A stretch of DNA of 7,744 nt, from NCBI GenBank assembly GCA_945485605.1, contig CALYSG010000085.1:1-7744 (forward strand). Direction: 5' to 3'. The stretch comes from an uncultured Clostridia bacterium. GTDB taxonomy: Bacteria > Bacillota > Clostridia > Oscillospirales > CAG-272. Below are positions 1 to 4,430 of the stretch, piece after piece. The translations under genes and the position numbers were made by a program. The first letter of the stretch is position 1. Each line of letters opens with the position of its first letter. The notes beneath the pieces were generated by a model. That model worked only from the letters and a program-made list of their open reading frames with translations. It had not been told where the DNA came from and searched no databases.

Positions 1-2
1 GA

Positions 3-335
3 GTCCTCATTGATGCTGCCGATGAAATCCCGGAGCGAACGATCCTTTATGAAATAGACGATACAAACCTTCGCTTCAAAGCCTGTAAGAACGGTATCCT
101 TGAACAGCTCGGTCGTATGAGAATACAAGATAACGTTTCTCTTGATGATTGCATAATCGTTGCTAACTATGCCATCGATGCAATAAAGGCAGGTGCTGGC
201 GTGAAGGAAATCACTGTGGCAATACGCAAAGTCCGCAGCGCTTTGAAGAAGTACAAAACCGATGTAGAGAACGAAGATTTGGAGATGGATTTTTACAAGG
301 CGGTGTACCTGCTAAAGAAATTAGGCGATAATTGA
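3..335 (+). CDS. Hypothetical protein, C-terminal part (5' end outside window)
   Basis: The frame is open from the window edge to a TGA at 333-335, giving 110 visible residues. An ATG at 117 has no Shine-Dalgarno sequence before it, and the upstream codons read as normal protein (VLIDAADEIPERT...), so this is more likely the tail of a longer gene than a short gene starting at 117. The visible part is soluble, mixed alpha/beta in character and rich in Asp, Ile and Lys, with no cysteine cluster, membrane segment or motif I recognise. The last 40 residues look helical and charged. It lies upstream of the mobilization genes on the same strand and ends at a small hairpin (339-355), so it is probably element-borne. 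No function is assigned. Confidence 0.6.
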   Translation, partial: VLIDAADEIPERTILYEIDDTNLRFKACKNGILEQLGRMRIQDNVSLDDCIIVANYAIDAIKAGAGVKEITVAIRKVRSALKKYKTDVENEDLEMDFYKAVYLLKKLGDN

Positions 336-338
336 TTT

Positions 339-355
339 TCGGTAGCCGCTACCGA
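339..355 (+). terminator. Possible weak terminator after the first gene
   Basis: TCGGTAG (339-345) and CTACCGA (349-355) form a perfect 7-bp stem with a 3-base loop, four bases after the stop codon. The following bases (TATTCTTTGAATTT) are T-rich but contain no clean U-tract, so termination would be weak. It could also be the left margin of the transfer-origin region. Confidence 0.35.
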
Positions 356-378
356 TATTCTTTGAATTTATAGTCATT

Positions 379-399
379 TGTCACCTGTCACGCTGTCAC
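379..399 (+). repeat. Three tandem TGTCAC direct repeats
   Basis: TGTCAC occurs at 379-384, 386-391 and 394-399, at spacings of 7 and 8 bases, and once more at 502-507. A TCACA/TGTGA inverted pair (396-400 and 413-417) overlaps the last copy. Short iterons beside inverted repeats upstream of mobC and relaxase genes are typical binding sites for relaxosome proteins, so they may be part of oriT. That role is inferred from position only. Confidence 0.4.
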
Positions 400-526
400 A
401 CGGTTCAAAAACTGTGATGCAGGAATCAAATAAAAGGCTATCGGCAAAATAGCATTTCAAAACCGATGTTGTAGGTGCGGATATTTTGCCACACACGGCA
501 ATGTCACTATTTTTTTCTGCTTTCCC

Positions 527-686
527 GACGCTTGCGTCTGGGGCAAGCATAGCGCGTGGATGTCCACCGCCAAATGGCGGCGCCCGTCTCGCACCGTCCC
601 TGCGCTCACGCTGGGACAGAATCGGGCAGAAGCCCGAACCCACTTACCTTTTCTTTGCGGAAATGAAAAGAGATTGCTACGCAATC
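527..686 (+). repeat. Cluster of seven small inverted repeats
   Basis: Arms are: GCTTGC 530-535 with GCAAGC 543-548 (or the alternative GACGC 527-531 with GCGTC 534-538); GTGGA 556-560 with TCCAC 563-567; CCGCCA 567-572 with TGGCGG 575-580; GTCCC+GCG 596-604 with CGC+GGGAC 609-617; TCGGGC 622-627 with GCCCGA 632-637; CTTTTC 648-653 with GAAAAG 665-670; GATTGC 672-677 with GCAATC 681-686. They follow one another with almost no gap. Such a chain favours structure in single-stranded DNA, as in oriT or a single-strand origin. Confidence 0.6.
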
Positions 687-724
687 GACCAAAAGAAACG
701 AAAACCAAAAGATATCATTGTCAG

Positions 725-740
725 AAAGGAGAATTACTTG
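725..740 (+). promoter_or_regulatory. Ribosome binding site that fixes a TTG start for mobC
   Basis: AAAGGAG (725-731) stands six bases before TTG (738-740), which is in frame with the MobC domain. The frame stays open upstream to an ATG at 486, but that ATG has no ribosome binding site and the extra codons run through the hairpin cluster, so the TTG is preferred. Confidence 0.75.
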
Positions 741-1055
741 GGCAGATCACAAACAGAAACCATTACCATTCGCGTTACTCCCGAAGAAAAACTATCGATG
801 CAAGGCAAGATGTATGAAGCCGTTGCTCCGTCAATGCGAGCCTTCATTTTGGACATGTGTATGAACGGAAAAATCATTGTCAACTCGGATCTCCGAGAGC
901 TGAATCAGGAGCTTCACTATCAAGGTAACAACCTCAATCAGCTCACAAAGCTCTGCCATCAGGGCAGGATCTCTGCGGTCGATCTCTCGGAATTATTGTC
1001 TCTCTATCGTCAAATTCTTCTCGCACTCGGAGGTGAAAACGATGGCAGTTGTTGA
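738..1055 (+). CDS. mobC: Plasmid mobilization relaxosome protein MobC
   Basis: MobC-type accessory proteins bind oriT DNA next to nic, help to melt it and load the relaxase. This 105-residue protein has an N-terminal part (TETITIRVTPEEK, about residues 6-18) that looks like the strand and first helix of a ribbon-helix-helix DNA-binding fold. It is followed by the MobC family signature at residues 52-78, with the core GNNLNQLTKL. The size fits the family (about 100-150). Translation starts at TTG with a strong site six bases upstream. The gene overlaps the relaxase start (1042) by 14 bases, so the two are probably co-translated. The open frame upstream of 738 is regarded as untranslated. Family assignment is firm; its DNA target is assumed to be the repeat region just upstream. 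Confidence 0.88.
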   Translation: MGRSQTETITIRVTPEEKLSMQGKMYEAVAPSMRAFILDMCMNGKIIVNSDLRELNQELHYQGNNLNQLTKLCHQGRISAVDLSELLSLYRQILLALGGENDGSC

Positions 1056-2478
1056 AAGTATTCCCGAAAAGAATCAAACACCGAGCGCACAGAAAGGCGT
1101 GCTGGATTACTGTATGCAACCGTCCAAAACCTTCGACGAGGACGAACAGCTCGCCTATATTTCGGGGTATAACTGCATCCCGGAGCTGGCGAACGAGTCC
1201 TTCCTTGCCACGCAAAAGATATTTGGCCACGAGCCGGATGGTGTGAGATTTTATCATTTCGTTCAGTCCTTCAAGATCGGCGAAGCCATCTCACCGCAAG
1301 AGGCAAACGAAATTGGAATGGAGCTGGCAAAAATATTTGGAAATCGTGAGGTAATTGTCGCAACTCATATCGACAAAGACCACCTCCACAACCACATTGT
1401 CGCGTGCGCTTATGATCTTGAAAGAGGTTTGAAATTGCATTATAATAAATTTTTTCTTTCGGACTTACGGCAAAAGAGTGACGAGATATGTCAGGCTCAC
1501 GGGCTGAACGTTCTCAAAAAATACAATCCGAATGTAAAATCTCAACGCCTCGGCCCCAAGGAATACCGAGCCTCTATGAACGGCAACAGCTGGAAGATGG
1601 CTCTGCGAGTCGCAATAGATTATTGCATGGCGAGGGCTGGAAACAAGGACGAGTTTCAGCGAGAGATGAAGAAGCTCGGCTACGATATGGTGTGGACACC
1701 GGAGAGAAAATATATCACGTACATCTGCCCAACACAAAACGGAAAGGAATGCAGAGTCCGTGATATAAAACTAAACGATGAAAAATATCTAAAGGAGAAT
1801 ATGGAACATGAATTCAGGATCAGGACAGAGTTATATGGACAAGCTCAAGGCGCGGAATATTCCTCCGGCACTGCAAGAAGCGATGGAAGAAACACCACAG
1901 GAACAGATGGTGGAACAGGAGATTCCGATGGTACAGATCAGCGCAGAGGAATGGATGAAGCTTACCGAAACGGTGCGCAGAATGGAGGCTCTGTCAGCCC
2001 AGCTGTCGGCACAGAAAGCCGATTTGATGGCATCAGCGGAGAATTACGCCACGGTGATGAAGAAGGCAGCACAGGAGCAGAAAGAGGCAACGGAAATGGC
2101 TTTGCACAAGCTGACGAAGGAAGCTACCAAACAGGTTGGGAAAGCGAGCGAGAGAGCTTCAGAAGTTATCGACAGAAGAATACGTCGAGACGAGGCACTG
2201 TGGTGGCTCCGTCTCGCTCTCACGGCAGTCCCAATGCTGCTGGTATTGCTCTTATGGGTGTACGTGGGATTGCAAATGTAGGAAATATCATCGAGGACGG
2301 AGAGGAATCCGAGGAAGAAAAACGGCAGAGAGAAGCGAGAAACGCAGGTGAAGCTGTTGGTATTCTCATTGGTGGTGCTGTAGGTACTGCGATAGAGTTG
2401 TCTAAACCCAAGCCATCTCCTGCGGATGATATTGACGATGGCGAGGACGAAAATCAAGGATTTGAAATTTCGATGTAA
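1042..2478 (+). CDS. Relaxase/mobilization nuclease (VirD2-like, MOB-P type as in Tn1549 elements)
   Basis: Relaxases nick one oriT strand, stay bound to its 5' end through a tyrosine, and pilot it into the recipient. Residues 1-260 hold the catalytic domain: a candidate nucleophile Tyr23 (LDYCMQPSKT), the conserved LAYISGYNC segment (38-45), and metal-binding motif III HIDKDHLHNHI at 109-119 (His109, Asp111, His114, His116, His118). A lysine-rich DNA-binding section follows to about 258. The remaining 220 residues are low-complexity, rich in Gly, Thr, Ser and Asp. They end in an acidic stretch and a glycine-rich hydrophobic segment (438-451). Most of this tail is encoded by DNA that also encodes a second protein in another frame (1808-2281). 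ATG 1042 is chosen because GGAGGTG ends six bases upstream; an in-frame GTG at 1033 lies within that site. The 478-residue length fits the family. Confidence 0.9.
   Translation: MAVVESIPEKNQTPSAQKGVLDYCMQPSKTFDEDEQLAYISGYNCIPELANESFLATQKIFGHEPDGVRFYHFVQSFKIGEAISPQEANEIGMELAKIFGNREVIVATHIDKDHLHNHIVACAYDLERGLKLHYNKFFLSDLRQKSDEICQAHGLNVLKKYNPNVKSQRLGPKEYRASMNGNSWKMALRVAIDYCMARAGNKDEFQREMKKLGYDMVWTPERKYITYICPTQNGKECRVRDIKLNDEKYLKENMEHEFRIRTELYGQAQGAEYSSGTARSDGRNTTGTDGGTGDSDGTDQRRGMDEAYRNGAQNGGSVSPAVGTESRFDGISGELRHGDEEGSTGAERGNGNGFAQADEGSYQTGWESERESFRSYRQKNTSRRGTVVAPSRSHGSPNAAGIALMGVRGIANVGNIIEDGEESEEEKRQREARNAGEAVGILIGGAVGTAIELSKPKPSPADDIDDGEDENQGFEISM
1808..2281 (+). CDS. Nested MobB-like membrane-anchored protein, overlapping the relaxase gene in another frame
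   Basis: This 157-residue frame lies wholly inside the relaxase gene. AAAGGAG (1791-1797) sits ten bases before its ATG. Residues 1-40 are polar (MDKLKARNIPPALQEAMEE). Residues 45-127 read as a long amphipathic helix or coiled coil, with regular Met/Leu/Ala spacing and many Glu, Lys and Gln. A basic patch (RRIRRDE, 123-129) precedes one strong membrane segment at about 131-154 (core LLVLLLWVYVGL), three residues before the stop. That is a tail-anchored layout with the coiled coil in the cytoplasm. Codons in this frame favour G/C in third position (CAG, CTG, GTG, AAG, GCG), while the relaxase frame over the same bases gives repetitive Gly/Thr/Asp. RSF1010 and ColE1-type plasmids carry mobB nested in mobA, and RSF1010 MobB has a membrane segment; sequence homology to those is not claimed. 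Likely role, by inference: tethering the relaxosome to the membrane or coupling protein. Confidence 0.72.
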   Translation: MNSGSGQSYMDKLKARNIPPALQEAMEETPQEQMVEQEIPMVQISAEEWMKLTETVRRMEALSAQLSAQKADLMASAENYATVMKKAAQEQKEATEMALHKLTKEATKQVGKASERASEVIDRRIRRDEALWWLRLALTAVPMLLVLLLWVYVGLQM

Positions 2479-2492
2479 GAAAGGATGATGAT

Positions 2493-2906
2493 ATGACTTG
2501 GAAAAAGTTTTGGAAACGAGTTAACGCTCTGTTCCACGATAACCGCACCGTTCTTCGTGAGGGCGAAGACATAGAGGATTGGGAAGAAGTTCAGCGCAAG
2601 CAGCGAGAGATAGAGGCAGAACAGAGGAAAAAGGAGCAAGAGATTCTCGCCACTTGGTTTCTGCGAGAGGAATATATAAACGCAGGTTGGTTCAAACGCC
2701 TCCTTCTGCGCATTGAATTCGTCTTCCGTGATACGCGCGGAGAGAGCCACATCCCGCAGATACCGGAACATATCCGCAAGGAAATTGCCCGTTGTCTTCT
2801 GCCGGATATTGTGGCTTACTTTGAATCGGAGCAGGGGCAGAGAGAGTTTGCCGAATGGAAGGCGGGGCAGGAAGCCGACAAAAAGGAAAAGAGCGAGGTC
2901 GCTTGA
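2493..2906 (+). CDS. Hypothetical charged protein of the mobilization operon
   Basis: The gene gives 137 residues and starts at ATG 2493 with AAAGGA (2480-2485) seven bases upstream, only 14 bases after the relaxase stop, so it is in the same operon. The protein is strongly charged. Residues 1-15 are basic and aromatic (MTWKKFWKRVNALF) and could form an amphipathic membrane-binding helix. Residues 28-52 are a Glu/Gln/Lys-rich helix of coiled-coil type. Residues 62-78 hold a second basic-aromatic helix (GWFKRLLLRIEFVF). The C-terminal third is helical and ends in a Lys/Glu tail. No catalytic motif, zinc site or full membrane span is seen, and I do not recognise the family. Its position suggests an accessory mobilization factor. 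Its last codons and stop lie within a hairpin (2891-2914). Confidence 0.75.
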   Translation: MTWKKFWKRVNALFHDNRTVLREGEDIEDWEEVQRKQREIEAEQRKKEQEILATWFLREEYINAGWFKRLLLRIEFVFRDTRGESHIPQIPEHIRKEIARCLLPDIVAYFESEQGQREFAEWKAGQEADKKEKSEVA

Positions 2907-2914
2907 CCTCGCTC
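2891..2914. terminator. 10-bp hairpin over the stop codon; terminator, better on the minus strand
   Basis: GAGCGAGGTC (2891-2900) and GACCTCGCTC (2905-2914) form a perfect stem with loop GCTT; the TGA stop (2904-2906) lies at the loop and second arm. On the plus strand no T-run follows, so only weak termination or 3'-end protection is expected for the mobilization mRNA. On the minus strand the stem is followed by TTTTCCTTTTT (2890-2880), so it may act as a back-up terminator for the tRNA operon. Confidence 0.55.
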
Positions 2915-2943
2915 CGAAACAGCGTCAATATAATAAATCAATA

Positions 2944-2995
2944 GTAAAAAACAAATCCGAACCAATTTCGATTGACGAAATAGTTCGGATTTGTT
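2944..2995 (-). terminator. Rho-independent terminator of the tRNA operon
   Basis: Bases 2950-2962 pair perfectly with 2983-2995 (13 bp). After a small internal bulge, ATTTCG (2965-2970) pairs with CGAAAT (2976-2981) around loop ATTGA. Read on the minus strand, the stem runs directly into a T-run (2951-2946). It begins six bases after the tRNA-Glu CCA end, which makes it a strong intrinsic terminator for the two-tRNA transcript. Confidence 0.85.
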
Positions 2996-3000
2996 ACATT

Positions 3001-3075
3001 TGGTGACCCGTACGGGAATCGAACCCATGTTACAGCCGTGAAAGGGCCGTGTCTTAGCCGCTTGACCAACGGGCC
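3001..3075 (-). tRNA. tRNA-Glu (anticodon TTC)
   Basis: Read on the minus strand, 75 bases fold as a full cloverleaf starting GGCCCGT and ending ACGGGTC-A-CCA. The acceptor stem has one G-T wobble. The D-arm contains GGTCAAGCGGCTAAGAC, the anticodon loop is CTTTCAC (anticodon TTC, glutamate) and the T-arm contains GGTTCGATTCC. CCA is encoded. It is the second tRNA of the operon, 31 bases after tRNA-Met, and its 3' end is the chromosomal feature nearest to the mobile module. Confidence 0.96.
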
Positions 3076-3106
3076 GGGGAATGCCTTCGCTCTTGCGAAA
3101 GCACTC

Positions 3107-3183
3107 TGGTAGCGGAAATCGGATTTGAACCTATGACCTATCGGGTATGAACCGATTGCTCTAGCCAGCTGAGCTATTCCGCC
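3107..3183 (-). tRNA. tRNA-Met (anticodon CAT, elongator type)
   Basis: The 77-base gene on the minus strand starts GGCGGAA and ends TTCCGCT-A-CCA, with an encoded CCA. The first acceptor pair is G-T. The anticodon loop is TTCATAC between ATCGG and CCGAT, giving CAT. The initiator hallmarks (unpaired first base, three G-C pairs under the anticodon loop) are absent, so elongator is preferred; the anticodon alone cannot exclude a CAT tRNA modified to read isoleucine. The T-stem ATAGG/CCGAT has an A-G mismatch in its middle pair, which is unusual. Promoter elements lie just upstream (3201-3229). Confidence 0.93.
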
Positions 3184-3200
3184 ATGCTTAATGCTCAAAG

Positions 3201-3229
3201 ATTATATCATATTAATTCCCGATTGTCAA
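3201..3229 (-). promoter_or_regulatory. Sigma-A promoter of the tRNA-Met/tRNA-Glu operon
   Basis: Read on the minus strand, TTGACA (3229-3224) and TATAAT (3206-3201) are exact consensus boxes with a 17-base spacer. The -10 box ends 18 bases before the first base of tRNA-Met, leaving a very short leader. Such perfect boxes fit a strong, constitutive stable-RNA promoter. Confidence 0.93.
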
Positions 3230-3230
3230 C

Positions 3231-3258
3231 ACTTTTTTTCGCCTTTTAAATTTTTTTT
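3231..3258 (-). promoter_or_regulatory. UP-like A/T tracts upstream of the tRNA promoter
   Basis: Directly upstream of the -35 box (minus strand) lie tracts of seven A (3239-3233) and, beyond GGCG, a stretch of eight A, TTT and four A (3258-3244). Such A/T tracts at this position bind the RNA polymerase alpha subunit at stable-RNA promoters. Further T-tracts continue to about 3319, and the whole stretch is probably curved DNA. Confidence 0.55.
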
Positions 3259-3331
3259 GCATTCCGAGCCTTTATTTTTCCCCTCTTTTTTCGGATTTTT
3301 GTATTTCAGGCTCTTTTTTACTTCTTTGCCC

Positions 3332-3360
3332 TTGAATTATCCGCTCCGATATTATATAAT
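3332..3360 (+). promoter_or_regulatory. Promoter of the sbcD/yhaO-like operon
   Basis: TTGAAT (3332-3337) and TATAAT (3355-3360) are spaced by exactly 17 bases on the plus strand. The leader to the TTG start at 3399 is about 30 bases and contains only the ribosome binding site. The promoter is divergent from the tRNA promoter. Confidence 0.8.
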
Positions 3361-3398
3361 CTTATTAGGACATTTATTCACTCGGAGGTGATGCGGTC

Positions 3399-4430
3399 TT
3401 GAAGTTCATACACTGTGCCGACCTGCACCTTGATGCCGTGATGGAGTCGGGGATGCCGCCAAAGCAGGCTGCCGAGCGCCGCTCGGAGCTGCTCCGCGCC
3501 TTTTCCTCGCTCGCGGCTTTTGCAAAGGGCGAAGGTGTCCGCGCCGTCATTATAGCGGGCGACCTTTTTGACCGTTGCAATGTTTCGCAGCGCGCTCGCA
3601 ACTACTTTCTCGACACTGTGAAATCGACCCCCGAGGTCGACTTTCTCCTCCTTCGAGGCAACCATGACTCGCGCGTGCTGACCGGGTGCGATCTGCCCGA
3701 AAACCTTCGCCTTTTCGGTGAAAGCTGGACTTCATTCGACTACAGCGATGCTGTCATAACCGGCTCCGAGGCTCCCGATGAGGAAAGCCTTTCTCTCGAC
3801 TCTGAAAGGCTGAATATCGTCGTGCTTCACGGCGCGGACAGGCAGGACTTCTGTCTCTCCGCCCTATCCGGAAAGGGCATAGATTATCTCGCCCTCGGAC
3901 ATTACCACAGCTTTTCCTCGGGGCGTATAGATTCGCGCGGAGAATGGTGCTATTCGGGCTGTCCCGAAGGCAGGGGCTTTGACGAATGCGGCGAGAAGGG
4001 CTTTTTGCTCCTTGACGCGTCGGACGGGGAAATAACGCACACCTTCATTCCCTCTTCTGTCAGGCAGGTAGTCTCGGTCGATGCGGACATGACGGCGGCT
4101 GAGAGCCTCAGTGCTCAGCGCGAGGCGATAGTATCTGCGCTTACAGGGATTGATCGGAAGAATATAGTCAGAGTCAACGTCACCGGCGGCTTTGAGCCGG
4201 GGCGCGAGAAATACTACCGCAGCATCGTTGACGGTCTTGCTCCCGAATTTTTTTACCTTGAGCTTACCGATTCATCGAAAATGCGTATCGATCCCGCCGA
4301 CTACGCGGGAGACATTTCGCTGAAGGGTGAATTCATACGTCTCGTTACCGAAAACATCACCGACGAGGAGACCCGCGGGCGGATAATCACTTTCGGTATC
4401 CGCGCCCTGCGGGGGGAGGAGCTGACATGA
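3399..4430 (+). CDS. SbcD/YhaO-like metallophosphoesterase (DNA repair exonuclease, Mre11 family)
   Basis: Mre11/SbcD-type enzymes use two metal ions (usually manganese) to cut DNA ends and hairpins, working with an SMC-like ATPase. All five phosphoesterase motifs are present: CADLHLD (Asp8, His10), AGDLFD (Asp55), GNHD (87-90, Asn88, His89), VVLHG (His144) and GHYH (167-170). The SGCPEGRGFDE segment (186-196) corresponds to the Mre11 region after the last motif. At 343 residues it is shorter than E. coli SbcD or YhaO because its C-terminal capping part is small. TTG 3399 is the start: GGAGGTGAT (3384-3392) stands upstream, and the nearby ATG at 3391 meets a stop after three codons. The stop overlaps the next gene as ATGA, which points to a coupled nuclease-ATPase pair in the cytoplasm or at the membrane. 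Confidence 0.9.
   Translation: MKFIHCADLHLDAVMESGMPPKQAAERRSELLRAFSSLAAFAKGEGVRAVIIAGDLFDRCNVSQRARNYFLDTVKSTPEVDFLLLRGNHDSRVLTGCDLPENLRLFGESWTSFDYSDAVITGSEAPDEESLSLDSERLNIVVLHGADRQDFCLSALSGKGIDYLALGHYHSFSSGRIDSRGEWCYSGCPEGRGFDECGEKGFLLLDASDGEITHTFIPSSVRQVVSVDADMTAAESLSAQREAIVSALTGIDRKNIVRVNVTGGFEPGREKYYRSIVDGLAPEFFYLELTDSSKMRIDPADYAGDISLKGEFIRLVTENITDEETRGRIITFGIRALRGEELT

Larger units (their letters stand above)
336..737 (+). other. Non-coding region upstream of mobC; candidate oriT
   Basis: These 400 bases hold no convincing gene. In order they contain the post-gene hairpin (339-355), the TGTCAC iterons (379-399), a GCTAT/ATAGC stem (437-441 with 449-453), a T-rich stretch (508-517) and a dense row of hairpins (527-686). 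Transfer origins of MOB-P-type elements usually sit just upstream of the mobC-relaxase operon, which is the situation here. No nic sequence known to me can be pointed out. A poor promoter match lies at 485-490 (TTTGCC) and 508-513 (TATTTT), spaced by 17, and could serve mobC. Confidence 0.45.
1..2940. mobile_element. End of a mobilizable element (IME/ICE or integrated plasmid), mobilization module
   Basis: The stretch carries a MobC-like gene, a VirD2-type relaxase gene, a nested membrane-anchored ORF and a small accessory gene, all on the plus strand and tightly packed. These are functions of conjugative or mobilizable elements, not of the core chromosome. Base and codon use (AGA, AAA and more A/T) differs from the GC-richer genes after 3390. 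The right limit is placed between the last gene's hairpin (ending 2914) and the tRNA terminator (starting 2944); no att repeat can be shown because the left end is outside the window. No integrase, coupling protein or type IV secretion gene is visible here, so whether the element is self-transmissible or only mobilizable cannot be decided. Confidence 0.75.

Noticed and set aside
117..335. A 72-residue gene starting at ATG 117
   Set aside because: No Shine-Dalgarno sequence precedes it and the frame continues open to the window edge, so a truncated longer gene is preferred.
527..686. CRISPR array
   Set aside because: The inverted repeats differ from one another in sequence and are not separated by uniform spacers.
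2903..2934. TTGACC and TATAAT as a plus-strand promoter after the last mobilization gene
   Set aside because: The spacer is 20 bases and one box lies in the hairpin over the stop codon; no plus-strand gene follows before 3399.
2985..3127. TCGGATTTG repeated at 2985-2993 and 3119-3127 as att core sites
   Set aside because: Only nine bases match, one copy lies in a terminator stem and the other in the tRNA-Met T-arm; chance similarity is the simpler reading.
3374..3665. Long antisense open frames over the sbcD-like gene (and similar ones over the ATPase gene)
   Set aside because: They have no ribosome binding sites or recognisable motifs and run opposite to well-supported genes; GC-rich coding DNA commonly gives such open frames.
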